From Termitomyces sp. T153 (taxonomy: Eukaryota; Basidiomycota; Agaricomycetes; Agaricales; Lyophyllaceae), in contig JACKQL020000029.1 of NCBI GenBank assembly GCA_018296165.2, forward strand, positions 558,001 to 622,000: a stretch of 64,000 bases of DNA, given 5' to 3'. Below the pieces are notes generated by a model that worked only from the letters and a program-made list of their open reading frames with translations, had not been told where the DNA came from and made no database searches. Below, piece by piece: positions 23,230-34,977 of the stretch (positions within the stretch are counted from its first letter, which is position 1; each line of letters starts with the position of its first letter). The position numbers and the translations under genes were made by a program.

Positions 23230-24625
23230 ATGTTCCCTTTGGAATTCAACCTTTCAGCCTTTGTCCCATATCAGTTCCCCATCCTCACCACCTTTGGAAG
23301 TCAGGCAATACCTCATAGTCCAGATACAATGGATGGTGACTTCAAGGTATGTGAAGTCCCATATTATTTCTTTGTAATTTCTGACATCGCATTGTTTTCT
23401 AGGCTATTGTTACCATTGGAAACAACCCACTGCATCACAAACCTTTGAATAGACAAGGAGCAATTATGATATCTGTAGACTCCCAAGAGGAACCTCTGTT
23501 CCATAAATGTTCCCTGTTACCCAAACATATTATAATGACAGTCAACAAGCAAAATGAAGAAGGGGTTGGTCAATCATGTCAATGATGAAGAAATGTCAAT
23601 GAGAAAATGAAGAATTGACCAGCTGCCATGAACTAGTTTTATATACAGTAGGTCACTCATTTATCCAGCCATCCTTGTTTGACTTGTCACTTGTAGGGCT
23701 TGGACAAGAACTCAACTCAGCAATGCCAAAGGGATGCTGAAGCAGTGTTGTTAGAGGAATATAAGGTGGATTGTAATACTTGTGCTTCTACCCTTTTTAA
23801 AAATGTATTGAGTCTCTTTAGGACCAGATGAAAAGCAGCAAGCAACAGCTACTACTATTGCAAGGAGAGGGCAATAGGCTTCAATTGGATTTGAAAGAAA
23901 TCAAGGGCAATCTCAACAACACTACAAATAATAAAGAGATTCTTGTTGCTACCATTGGACATCTGAAGATTCAATTGTCAACCCTCCAGGAAACTCATCA
24001 GAATACCTTGGAACAACTGGGGTCAGTTGAAAGAGAGCAACAGAGTCTTTAAGAGTGTATGGCTGTGGACCAGAAAAAAGTCAACAAGAAAATTGTGAGT
24101 GCTTATCAAGATCAAATCAATTATCATTCTAACTGCAAACAACTTCTCAGGCTGAGCTGGATGCCACCAAGGTTGTCATATCTGACTTTCAGGCAAAGTT
24201 GGAAGCCCAGTCTGAAGAGTCAACAGTGGGTCACTATTCATTGCCTCCTTTTGCTCCTCATTAAATTCTGGATCTTAGGTGGCTATACAAAATCTCAAGC
24301 AGACTCATCAAATCACTCAAGGCCAGCTCGAGTTGGTTGAGAGAGCACAGAAAATGCAGTCTACAGAGGCATTGGTTGGCCATTTTCTATCTGTTTGTGT
24401 CCTTTGCTCATCCTTCATTGTTAGACAACCATTTCAAATCTCCAGAGTCAGTTCTTGAATCTTCAGCAGATCCACAAAACAACTATGAGTCAACTGCAAA
24501 CAACCAAAATGGAAAAGGAGAGTCTTGAAGCACAATTATCTGCTGAAAACAAGTCTCTTCAAGAGAAAACAGTATGCCTTCATCAAACAGAAAGAAAATT
24601 TGCCCAACCCATCAATGCCAGTTGA
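23230..24625 (+). pseudogene. Multi-exon coiled-coil protein gene
   Basis: Exons are joined by short introns that keep one frame. An exon ending at 23,346 (SPDTMDGDFK) joins across intron 23,347-23,402 to AIVTIGNNPLHHKPL. An exon ending EEYK joins across 23,766-23,821 to DQMKSSKQQLLLLQGEGNRL (23,822-24,094). Further introns are 24,095-24,150, 24,226-24,278 and 24,375-24,424. The last exon, 24,425-24,625, ends KFAQPINAS-stop. The four 3' exons total 215 codons dominated by heptad-like Leu/Gln/Lys patterns, so an extended coiled coil is likely. One in-frame TAA (24,050-24,052) breaks it. I do not recognise the family. Upstream exons may have been separated by the LTR element at 11.9-22.8 kb. 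The region is CpG-poor and decaying. Confidence 0.6.
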
Positions 24626-25533
24626 CTACCAAGTAAATTCATACTATCTTTGATTATCAAATATCTGACTTGTTTTTTTCTCAAGCTGTTTGGAATGAGA
24701 CCCCATTCTTTGCCATTGTCATGTGCATTGTCTCAATCTGTTGCCTCCCATACTTGTGGGACTGTGGGAATTTCTCTTGCCAATGATTCAATGTGTTCAC
24801 CTCACATTTCAAGCAAGGTTTCTAATGACCATCTACTGCTTTGAAACCAAATGATTTGCTTGAGTCCCACTGACAAGTGCAGCAATCACAGACCTCTTGG
24901 AAATTTTCAATGCCATCCTACATGTCACCTGGTCCTTGTTCTGAGAGTGTTCACTTGCCACCTATGATTGTGACTCCTTCAAAAAAGTCCAAGCAATGCA
25001 ACTGTGATGATTTTGTATGGACAGACATGCTTTCTAGAACTGGTCAATTGAATTACCAGCCCACTTTGTTGCCCAAGATTAATGAAGAACTGGTTCTCAC
25101 CCCTTCTGCTCACCTTCACAGCTCTTTTCAATTGTCTACCACTCCCTGAATGGCAAAGAGTTCAAGACTTTGAGGGACCAGAGAGGATGACAAGAGCACT
25201 CCTTCAAATGATGCAACTCAGCTGTCTCTCCATGTCACTAGGAGACTCCAAGGTGGGGCTGCTAGTGATAATGGTGGTGGCAGTGATGTCAAAGATGAAG
25301 AAGACTACAACAAAGACAACAAAGACAATGACGATGGCATTGTCTATGACAGTGATGACATTGGACCTACTCTTAGAAGACTAGAGGATAAAGTCTTGGC
25401 CTTATGTAGTGATTTTGATGCAACTGCACAGCATTTTGGTGAGCCTGGATGTAGAAAAGCATTGGTGCAGTGAACATTCCCTTTCAAAGTACCACAAGGC
25501 CAAGAAGTATGAACTGAACAGCACAACAATACC

Positions 25534-25990
25534 ATGCGCATTGTCTGGAAAGAGATGGGGTCCCTCCTTGGAATAAAGAAAGATAGAGAATTCCCAAATA
25601 TCATCTCAGAAAAACCAGAGCCACTGGCTGCACCCCAGAATGTGTTCAATTTTTGTTTCGATGATGATGCTCCTGGACCAAACCTCCAGCACCCACAGAT
25701 TTATATTGAGGCTCTTGAAAATATATGGAATGTCTCACTTGCTTGGCAATTTGCTGATATGGTGATGAAGAAGTATCCTGAGAAGGACCTGTCTACAGAC
25801 ATAGTCATGCAACATTCCCTCAATTGTCTTGACATTCTTCAGAAGGCTTGTGCAAAGGCCTGTCCAAGGGCCAATAAACAGCCAGAGGACATTCTTGTAC
25901 ACATGGCAGCCAAGTTTCAAGCTATGAGTCACCATAAGCAAGTTAGGATGAGACAGAAACAAGTATGTGTATCCTTGCTCCATCTTTTCA
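25534..25990 (+). pseudogene. Hypothetical protein fragment joined to the right repeat arm
   Basis: The block runs from MRIVWKEMGSLLGI through NVFNFCFDDDAPGPNLQ, WNVSLAWQFADMVMKKYP and EDILVHMAAKFQAM to QVRMRQKQ. A donor-like GTATGTGT follows at about 25,963, and shortly after it the sequence passes into the right inverted-repeat arm, so the downstream exon of this gene is missing. It resembles uncharacterised transposon-linked proteins of mushrooms; no function is known to me. Confidence 0.45.
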
Positions 25991-26847
25991 TTGGCAAGTC
26001 TCAACTTGAAGAGTACTCCATCCTTGAGCTGGAGAAAAGCCAATGGATTTGCATACAGTCTTTCACTTTGAGTATCTTCTGATTCAATTCTAGGCCTCTA
26101 TCCAGCACAACACCAATGTGTGCATTTGATCTGCCAATGACATTTGTACTGCAAAGTTCATGGCTCATTTGTGGAAGAAGTGTTGGGTGGCACACTTTCA
26201 AAGGGAACTCAAGGCAATGGGATATTTGTTGAACATCTTGTCATTGGTGAGTAATACTTTGGTCAAGTAAAGGGAAACAAATGTACTGCTTGGATCAAGT
26301 GTGTCTGGGTCTCTTGGAGTGTGAAGGTGATTAGGGAGATCAATGGGGAGGAGGGGATCTATGACAGGCATGATTGCTGGAAGGTCAGTTCTCTTTTCAT
26401 TTATATTTCTTCAGTATTCTCATATACCACATGCTGATAAAAGGAACAAGGGGGAGGAAAACTAGTTAATTGTATTGAACATTGAGAATCATGCAATGTA
26501 ATCTATGGTGAAAGATTGTTCCTTTTGTCCTTTTGTGTAAGTTTATTAATCTAAGCTTTTAATTCTTTTCTGTTTCTCAATTTACCACAAGTGCAGGTCA
26601 CTGAGACATTGGCAACTCTTGCAGAACTTATGGTCAAGCATCTCCACATGAAGGGTTTTAGTGAGTACTCCCAGTGACTACTTCAGGTTTGATCTAATGC
26701 TTCATTATTAGATGATATACCTTCTTCTTTTGTATATTACAGTCTTGTGTTGGGTGTTTATAGTGCCTTGCTTGTTGACAGTGAATTGTTTTTGTGCACT
26801 TGTTCTAGTCTTCTCTGATAGCTCAATTTCACATTGCAGAAAGAACC

Positions 26848-27200
26848 ATGTCTCAAATATTGAACACAATTGAACTCTTTGCTTTCTACAAAGCGGGCAG
26901 GTTTGAGACCATCCTGGATACTTGTCAGGCCTTGATGATTTCAATCAAAAGGATCATGGAAGTGAGGCTCTACATTTTGTCTGACCAATCATCTCCTCAA
27001 AACCCCTTATCAAGTTGGGGCAGACATCTCTCTTCATCACTCATGACAAAAAAGGACACCAACTCTAAATATATTGAGCTTCACAACTTCCTGGTCAGGC
27101 TGTGGATGGCAGTGATTATGTTAATAACCATGGCTCCAAGCCTCTTGCCACCATCTGTGATGAGAATGAGAATACCATCCTTCACATGGTTTGTGGAAAT
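26848..27200 (+). pseudogene. Ankyrin-repeat-like gene fragment (right copy)
   Basis: Counterpart of the left-arm fragment, beginning near MSQILNTIELFAFYKAGRF. The 72-bp deletion removes the KLKAVELNAVFTALKV part and changes the frame. The ankyrin-like ICDENENTILHMVCGNGHL is retained and is followed by a GTAATA donor-like site at about 27,211. Confidence 0.4.
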
Positions 27201-27203
27201 GGT

Positions 27204-27722
27204 CATTTAGGTAATACCTGTACTGTACATTCAGGCTGTGCCTCTGCAGATGGATCAGAAGCCAAAGTCAGATCTAGGGAAAGGTCCCAGTTGATGAGAT
27301 AGCCTTGAACCATTCCATCTGCATGTTGCTTGAACATGATGTTCCTGTTGCTGATATCATGGTGAAGAACTTTAGCCTCTGTGGCTGCCATTCCATGAGC
27401 TAGATGCATGGATAGTTTAACCAATTAGAAAAGTATTGCAGGATTTCAACCAAACACATACCTATCAAAGCCTCTCATACAACAATGGCTATCTCCCATG
27501 TATTTTCAAAAGCCTCCAGCAAGTAGGGCAAATACTTGAGGATGATGCAATAGTGGCAAAATGTGCACAAAGTTATAGAAAGAGTCTTCTTTGCTGCCCT
27601 GAGGCATTGCTTTGTTTGTGTGATGTGGTGACAATCATTTTCCATGCCAACATCAGCACCAATGAGAACTTTTGGAATATTTGGCACCCACTTGTCATGA
27701 AGCTTTTTGAACATGTGATTTA
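27204..27722 (-). pseudogene. FunK1-type kinase fragment (right copy)
   Basis: Minus-strand copy of the left-arm kinase piece, with HHDISNRNIMF, GYLINWDLSL and HYCIILKYLPYLLEAF. The intron is preserved as 27,400-27,461, also 62 bp. The stop before EALI is TGA here and TAA in the left copy. Inactive for the same reasons as the left copy. Confidence 0.72.
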
Positions 27723-28160
27723 GAGCTTTTCAAGGCTAGTGATCTTACTGAAGTTGGCAAGAAGGGTTTGGCACTCAGTGGTGGACAAAAGGTGGTTTTA
27801 TACACTTGATCTTGTTCAGAGTATTGGTTTACAAGAGTGGTATAGGCTTGCATTACCCTTGCACAAGCAATCTATTCTTCTGCTGAAATACTTCTCTTGG
27901 ATGATGTGTGTATTCTCTTCTGGAAGAAAGAATGCAATCAATTTTATTGTCATAGGTTCTCACTGCACTAGATGTACACACAGCCAAGTGGATTGTCAAC
28001 AAATGCTTCATTGGTGACCTCATTCAAGGCAGAACTGTTCTCCTTGTGGTATGCATACACAATTCCTCATACCCCCCAAAAAGGTTTTGTCTGATTGACA
28101 TTTTGTCTACAGACACACAATGTCAACATGGCAGCTCCCATTGTATCTCAGAGGTAATTG
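27720..28160 (+). pseudogene. ABC-C nucleotide-binding domain fragment (right copy)
   Basis: Plus-strand copy of the end of NBD1: an LSG-type signature region near 27,770-27,785, Walker B EILLLKYF-type remnant near 27,880, LDVHTAKWIVNKCFIGDLIQ at about 27,970-28,030, and THNVNMAAPI at about 28,113-28,143. It keeps THN where the left copy has MHN. The coding similarity ends at the arm boundary, so nothing of the linker or second membrane domain is present. Confidence 0.65.
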
Positions 28161-28216
28161 AGGGATCCTGCCAATGCAACACTTTGAGATTATGCTGATA
28201 TCTGGATGCAGGAGAC

Positions 28217-29390
28217 ATGCCAGTGCCTGCAGATTGTATCAAGGCACTAAAATGTTGTTGTCTGAGGGGTAAGAGGGGTGGCTCTGAAGCTGAGGAGTTT
28301 GGTGGGGGAGAAGCATATGATGAGTTGTGGTGCAGGGGAGCCATGGCAGTGGAGGAGGATCTCTTCCTTGAATATGGCCTCATCATCATCCATGACATCC
28401 TTGCCAACAAAGAGAGTCCTCTCCACAGTCCCCTCAGCATGACCACCAATGAACTCTACAAACTCAGCCTCCAACAACTCCCTTGCCTGAGTTCTACAAT
28501 CCCCATACAAGGGCAAACAAGCCATATCCTCTCATGCCTGCCCTGAGAATAAAGGGTAAGGAGAGGGAACAACCACCTAGTCCTCCAAACCCAGAGCACT
28601 CCATCTGGTCTAAAGCATATGCAAAATCCTTCTCTTCTATCTACACTCCTAAACCAAGACTTCTCACAGATTCCTCAAGGAAATCATCCTCCAATATCTT
28701 GTGGGGATTCAGGAGATCATAAAGACATGTGCCAATAGGTTAGTGGACAGTTGAAAAGTATTCAAAACAAACAAGAAGGGCAAAAGGATCCCTGTTGAGG
28801 ACACCAGGGCCAGCCCAGTCACACAACCAGTCTGGGTTTGGAAATTGGTCAGTGTTGTTGACTCTGCATCAATCAAATGCCAGCCAAAGCCCCCACCACA
28901 GCTCATCAAGCCCTTCAGCATGGAGGTTGGCATTGGTGAGGACTTTAGCCACCTCAACAAGAGGCAACAGAAGTCAAGAAGTGCGGCCATACAGAGAGAG
29001 TTACATATGTTGAAGGTGTCAACTGCAGGCATGGAGCTCAGGAGATTGCGGTCTGGAGGCATGATGAAGAGCCAACAAGAAAGGATGTGGGAGGAGAAGA
29101 GGTTGGCAGCAAGGGAGGAGAAGAGGCTAGCACTATGTAAGGATTCCGCTGCTGAGAGGAAGTTTGTGCCATGCAAGGATTCTGCTGTGGAGGAGAGGGG
29201 GTTTGCACTGCACAAGAATGCAGAAGCAATGGAGGAGAGACCATGCAAGGATCCAGCAGCAAGAGAGGAGAGACCATGCAAAGATCCAGCAGCAAGGAAG
29301 GAAAGGAGTTTGCCATGCAAGAGTATCATGAATATGATGAAAAAAATTGAGTCTGACGTGTATGAAAAGTCAGTCAACAGGACCAAATAG
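28217..29390 (+). pseudogene. Hypothetical protein with charged C-terminal repeats
   Basis: Coding-like plus-strand blocks start near 28,217 (PVPADCIKALKCCCLRGKRG) and continue with ALRIKGKEREQPPSPPNPEH and a C-terminal block at 28,845-29,390 ending SVNRTK-stop. The C-terminal half is rich in Glu, Lys and Arg and contains four to five imperfect 11-13 residue units of the form CKDPAAREERP. One stop (near 28,752) breaks the link upstream. No family recognised; its position directly beside the repeat arm suggests it was truncated by the duplication. Confidence 0.4.
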
Positions 29391-29844
29391 ATGGTTATAA
29401 GAGGCCATCACAATGTTTAAGCATGTCTTTATCCCAGATCATCATAATAATAATAATATATTAGCTCCTACCTTTTTTACATATGCATCTATGTACACGT
29501 GTCTTTTCAACATGACTCAAATTGAGCTTATGAAAATGGGAATTTAAAGTCAGTCTTATCAATTCTTCTTTCAATTGAATGCTAATATTCCCTCATATGT
29601 ACAAGAACTCTTTAAATATGTGCTCTCTGAAAGATGACCCAAATGTTCAAGCACTCAAGTAAATATTGTCTATCAAAAGTGCAATATGATACTGAATACT
29701 GATGCTCAAGTCCGATATGGTGCACACCTCTGGTGTACATGGCATTTGCAATCTACATCCCATCCAACTGACTCCTACACCTTCTTGTATATATAAAACA
29801 TGTGGGATCAAGATATGTACCTCTGTGCCCTTTCCACCTCTCAT
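29391..29844. other. AT-rich spacer without recognisable gene
   Basis: Includes a short TAATAA-type simple repeat near 29,445-29,460 and precedes the MATE pseudogene. It probably contains that gene's former 5' region. Confidence 0.4.
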
Positions 29845-31420
29845 GCCCTCTCCTTCTCCCTCTATCTCTGAACCAGTTGATGCAACCAAGTTGACACCTC
29901 TCCTTTTCACTAATGGGTCCATATGCACCAACACAGACACATCCAAGTCCAATGATGCATCCACATGCACGATGTTCTTCCAAGAACTCCTAACAATCCC
30001 GCACTATGCCCTTCCCATCTGCAGGTATGTTTCCCCCTCCTTCACAATCTACAACCCACAACACTTTCCCACCAGCATGCAGCTCCTCAAATACAGCATT
30101 GTCCTCATCCCTGTCATCTCCCTTGGCCACCTCTCCACCACCTACCTCGCCGCTGTCAGCCTTGGCTCAATGACCATGAACGTCATGGGCTACAGTCTTC
30201 TTCTGGGCCTCACAAGTGGTCTGGACACTGTTCTTCCATCTGCATGGACATTGAGTAAGCTGAGGTTGGTTGGGCTCTGGGTGCAAAGGATGGGTGGGTT
30301 GTTTTTTCTTTTTATTCAAAGTAACAGAGGACTGATGGAGGTTGGAAGCTGTGGTTATGGCATTCGTGCTCATTGTATGTGACTAACTTTCTTGTTACAA
30401 CTTGCTATAAGTTATTGAAGTCATTTTGATGTCTTTGACAGCCCATATTTTTTGTGTGGTTCAAGGCAGAACCAATACTGCTGGCTTTGAAACAAAATCC
30501 AGAAGTCGCTTGTTTAGCTGCGCTCTACCTATGTTGGTACTCCTTTTCTCTCCCAGGTTTGTACTTTCTTTTAAACAGGTCAAGTATTAGTTGGATCTAA
30601 CAAAGCGCCATGTATATAGCCTTTGCATTTAACTGCATCAGCCAGTATGGACAAACCCTTTCTGATCATGAAAGACACTTTCTCAATCCCATTTAGATGC
30701 TACTTCCAATCCCAAGGCCACTTCTACATCCAAACTCACATAATCTGCATTGCAGCCCCACTCAACATCCTTGCAAACTACCTCCTTGGTTTGTCCTTCT
30801 TCATATCATTTTCTTTTCCACCCACCCAACTCCACAGTCTGGGGCCCTGCATCCATCCACCTCGGGTTCATCGGCACCCCAATTGCATCTGCACTAACCA
30901 CCAGCCTCATCTTGCTCACCTCCCTCTACCATGAGGCATACCTCATCCCCCAAATGGCATGGTACCCTCTCACCATGCATATGTTTATGAATCTCAGAGT
31001 CCTGGTAAGACTAGGACTTGCTGGCATCGGTGAGATATCCAACATTATCCATGCAATGTCCTTCATGTTCTAAATGGGTATCATGGACACACAGGACAAC
31101 TAGCATCAGAATGGTGGGCATAGGAGCTCGTTATGCTTGCTGCATCATTATTTGGACCTACAGTGCTCACTGCACAGTCAATTTTAATTAGCATGTTGGT
31201 GACAGTTTTCCAGCTTGGGTATGCTATTGCTAATGCAATGTTGATTTGGTGTGTTACTTTTCTCAGTTCTTCATCACATTTTATTTGTTTTCTTTTATGG
31301 GGCTCTGCTGAGTCTCTTTTTTTGTTTCTGGGGATAATAGAGTTGGGAACCTTCTAGGTGAGAAGAATGCACAACATGCAGAGGTTGCAGCAAAAACATC
31401 GCTTGTAGTTGTTCTCCTTT
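29845..31420 (+). pseudogene. MATE-family efflux transporter, multi-exon, inactivated
   Basis: The exons read as a MATE (multidrug and toxin extrusion) transporter: FFQELLTIPHYALPI, VISLGHLSTTYLAAVSLGSM, LDTVLPSAWT, LVGLWVQRM, FVWFKAEPILLALKQNPEVA, FNCISQCYFQSQG, WGPASIHLGFIGTPIASAL, LASEWWA, LAASLFGPTVLTAQSI and VGNLLGEKNAQHAEVAAKTS. GT-AG introns that restore the frame are 30,025-30,075, 30,375-30,441, 30,557-30,619, 30,645-30,696, 30,789-30,837 and 31,030-31,094. Lesions are TAG at 31,121-31,123 (Trp expected) and, before VGNLLGE, an Arg codon split by the last intron that now reads TGA. The 3' end is lost beyond about 31,420. MATE proteins are about 12-TM proton- or sodium-driven exporters. 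Confidence 0.85.
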
Positions 31421-31429
31421 CATCATTGC

Positions 31430-32700
31430 AATATTTAGAGTGGGATGACCTTTTGTCTGAGCATGTATGAGAGGAGGGTTACACAGAGTAGAGAGGCTTG
31501 TGGTAGCCAAGCCATCAGCAGGAAGGAGCTCCATGAGCATGGTCAGATCCAGATTGAGGGAGGCAGCAAGCAAGGAGTCCTCACACTCATTGAAGGTGTT
31601 GGTAGTTTACTCCAGCATCTTGGAGTTGTACTTGTCAACTGTGTGCTTGGGGTCTCTGACAGGTGGACATATTTGATGCTCACCCTTGCCCTTCTCAATT
31701 GCATCAGGAGCTTTAAACAAGAGGTGGTTGGCATTGACCATGTTGTCAACAACGGAACATTTAGAGATCTCCTTAGAACAGAACTGGTGCTTTGTGTTTG
31801 TCATTGTTGCTGAGATGGCTGTACAATGCAATGGAGAGGTTTGATGCCAGCATTGACAAGTTCAAAGTGGACAACTGGCTTGACTGTGTTGGACTGCCAA
31901 CACTAAGCACTACAATGATATCATCCCTGGCATCAACAATGCCACTGACAACTGTTGTAGATCCAGCTAAACCTCGTAGCTATTTCATTGGCTACATCCT
32001 TCTTATTTGCCTCATGCACTACAGGCATGCCCTGCCTGCCAGATTCCAAGTTGAACTGCATGATGAGAGAAGTGCTCAGAGTAAGGCAGAAACTGGCCAG
32101 GATTTACCAAGGCTCAAGGCAAATAAATCTAATCTAGAGTTAGGGAGCCAAACAATCACAAATGCACATTCTTTCTCATAATTCCATCATAATGCCAATC
32201 TTTCAGCTCAAATACACCAGCACAGAGCTGACCACGATGCCTAATTTTGAGATCCTGTATGATAACATTTGCCTAGGGTCCACCATTTCCATCCATCTGT
32301 CACAGGTCAGTGTTGAGATTTTCCTATGACTACACAGAATTAACAAGCTTCAGGTGCATGAGTCTCTGTCTTGTGTTGTCAAACTGGAGTGCAACAATGA
32401 CCAACTGATCCTCAACCAGACACAGGAACTCATTGTTGTTGACAAACCCTCCTCAACAATGCTGTCCAACCAATCAAGTGTCAACCAGACATGCACAATG
32501 ACGCCATCCCAGGTAGTTGTGCAGTGCTTGGGCTGCACAAAATCTTGATCTGCTCATTACCAACCATATAGCATTCCATGCACTGTCCACAGCTGGAAAA
32601 TTCAAATTCAAGAGGCTTGTAGATTGGATTGATTTTGGTGATTTTCCTTGTAAGTTGATGCCCTGTCTGTCCTGCTAATTTAGCCCTCATTTTTCTTGAC
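31430..32700. pseudogene. Unidentified coding-like fragments on both strands
   Basis: A minus-strand block at about 31,831-31,440 reads HLLFKAPDAIEKGKGEHQIC and further NECEDSLLAASLNLDLTMLM. A plus-strand block at 31,840-32,180 has DKFKVDNWLDCVGLP and SYFIGYILLICLMHYRHALP. A further plus-strand exon at about 32,190-32,310 joins across a possible intron (about 32,307-32,353) to HESLSCVVKLECNNDQLIL. No family recognised. Stops occur between blocks. Confidence 0.3.
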
Positions 32701-32785
32701 TTCAGCTGTTGTTCATCTGTTTCTTGGAGTTTCTTGGAAGTCTATAATCTTGTACACTATGTTACCAACTCAGTACATATATGTA

Positions 32786-33225
32786 TTAAGTGTCTTGATG
32801 AGCAAATTGACAGTCACATGCTGAATGATGTGACACATGTTTCTCTAGATTGTTTCTGTAGAATATTATGACATTTTTTTATTGCATGTTTCTCAAGAAG
32901 TATCATAAGTTATGCTGACACATGTTTCTCAAGAAGAATATGGAGTGTTTCTTGAGATGCAGCACTAAAAACAGGACAAAGGTTTTTTGAGAAACATGTG
33001 CTGAAACATATCACATGTTTCTCAAGAAAATCATCAAGAACATTTTAAATATTTTGATTATTTTTTCTTCAGATAAAACATGGAAAAATTTATCATTCTA
33101 TGAAAGAAACATTAAGGGTATATTTACTGAAATTTCTGACACAAAATTTAGCATGTTTCTTGAGAAAAAGGTGTCAGAAATTGAAAAACATATTTCTGAC
33201 ACCTTTTTCTCAGGAAACATGCTAC
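32786..33225. repeat. Cluster of ACATGTTTCTCAAGAA motifs in both orientations
   Basis: About eight copies, exact or near exact, of a CATGTTTCT(C/T)(A/G)AGAA motif occur within 440 bp (for example near 32,836, 32,885, 32,922, 32,946, 33,013 and in the hairpin at 33,150-33,223; one is inverted at about 32,985). The stretch is very AT-rich and non-coding. Confidence 0.65.
33150..33223. repeat. 32-bp-stem hairpin
   Basis: 33,150-33,181 and 33,192-33,223 are inverted copies matching at 31 of 32 positions, with a 10-nt loop (TGAAAAACAT). The stem starts AGCATGTTTCTTGAG. It is the longest near-perfect short-range palindrome I noticed in the window. It could be a foldback element core or could give a small-RNA precursor if transcribed. 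Confidence 0.8.
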
Positions 33226-34977
33226 ATTTCCTGAAGTGCATACCAGTCAGTCCTAGCAACCTTGATAGATTGAACACCTGGGCAACTTGATATTTAGCAG
33301 AAGCAGCATTACTTGTAAAGTCAGTTTGTCTTGAGTACAGGTGTTGTACCACTGACCTCTCTGGAATTGATTTATAGAGAAAGGCTCAAATCTGAAGTCC
33401 ATCTCATGATTCAGCTAGAGCATTGTTTTACTGGGCCTGTTGAAGATCATATTCAATCTGAAGTAATTGAGAGTTGCAAGGGATTGCAGCCAAAGGCAAC
33501 AATGTCTGGGATCTGGATGCAGGTGGAGAGGCAAGGGAAGATGGTAGGTATAGTTCGATATCTTGAGGAGCATTTTTCTCCTGGGCAACAAGTGAATTCT
33601 CCACATTGCACACTTGAGCAGATGCAAGACCTGGAATATAAAGATGCTGTATATCAATCCCTGCAGTGATCTGCCAACAAAGGACATTGCCTCAAGTGAT
33701 TTTCATGACTTAACTCTATATGACTCTACACATGTCCATTCTCCCTATTCTACCTCTTTGCTCTCACTTTTCCATCTGTTATCACAGACCCTTGGACATT
33801 CACTCCTTTCTGGTTCATAGTTTAACATGTGATATCTTATTGAGTAGTATAAAACCTTATGTATTTAACATAAAATCCCTAGTTTGATTTTGTTGGTTTT
33901 TCCTCATTTGTTTTGAGTGATCCTGACATTAGATCAAAGTTATCTACTCAGCCAAGGTTCCTAGCTCACTATAGCCAGCATTGTCCTTGCTGTTTCCCCT
34001 TTACACTCTACTCTCACACCTTACTTGCCAAGAGGTATGCACCAGAGAATTTTGAGGTATTATGTAGGGGGAGGGGGTTCAAGACATCCATAAACACACA
34101 ATGAATTTTTTATTCTGAGAATTAGAAAAGCTGAAAACACACATAGTTTCTCTTTTCTAACCATTTATACTTGATGGAGAAACAATGGAGGAGCAATCTT
34201 GACCAAATTTTGACCCAGCTATGTACTTTGAGTAATGTCACATGACATGACATAATCTCCAAGAGATTTTTCTCCATCAACTCTATACTGAACATGCCAA
34301 AAGTATCACAATCAAAGAAACATGTCAGAACCATTTAATCTCCATCTCCATTTACTTACTACTGACTTTATGAAACTGAACAAATTTGATGAAACAAGCA
34401 CATAATTTTGTGATATCTGGTGACTAAAAATGTTAAAAAAATGCAGGAATAAGAGTAGTAGGACATCCAAGGAGGCATTGCTAGTCCATATATATCTTTA
34501 TTGTACAAGCAAGGTAAAAGAGGGGTAATAGAACATCATGCCCATGATTTTTTTTTTGCATATGTCTTGTTACTTGCTCACTTCACTCTCTTCATGCTAA
34601 CTGCATAAAAACCAATTTTTAGTAACCCTTGTATTTTCCCTCTCTATTGCTTGCACCACTGACTTGGTACATAGCAAGGAACTCTAGTTAGTAAGCACAA
34701 AAGGGCTGCTCCAAGGCACCTTCCAGAGTTAAATGGTTGGGTCTGTGTCCTTCAGTGGGCCAGCCTTTCTTACACCAGTGCAATAGGTGGTAGTCACTCT
34801 GTTGAGCCTGAGTATTTGACAACTGGTCTCTGGTCTACTGGCATGAATGTGCATCAACTTGTAGCTTAATAAGATTTCAACTTGCTTCCTGCACATGCTA
34901 TCCAAAGGCATCTGACCAGCTGGTTAGGCTGAGTACTCACTTGCACACATGTATCAGCACAAACAGGACCCTCTACC
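33226..34977. other. Non-coding, AT-rich stretch
   Basis: Only one weak plus-strand open block (33,331-33,669, with LEHCFTGPVEDHIQSEVIES) is present, and I cannot assign it. The rest shows homopolymer runs and no recognisable RNA gene. Confidence 0.35.

Larger units (their letters stand above)
25990..28141 (-). repeat. Right arm of the 2.2 kb inverted repeat
   Basis: Inverted copy of 1,016-3,195 with the same mosaic content. Relative to the left arm it lacks about 72 bp near 26,960 (between GTGAG-like short repeats) and carries about 38 extra bp near 27,215-27,255. Beyond 28,141 it no longer matches the ABC-C gene that continues at the left arm. Confidence 0.85.
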
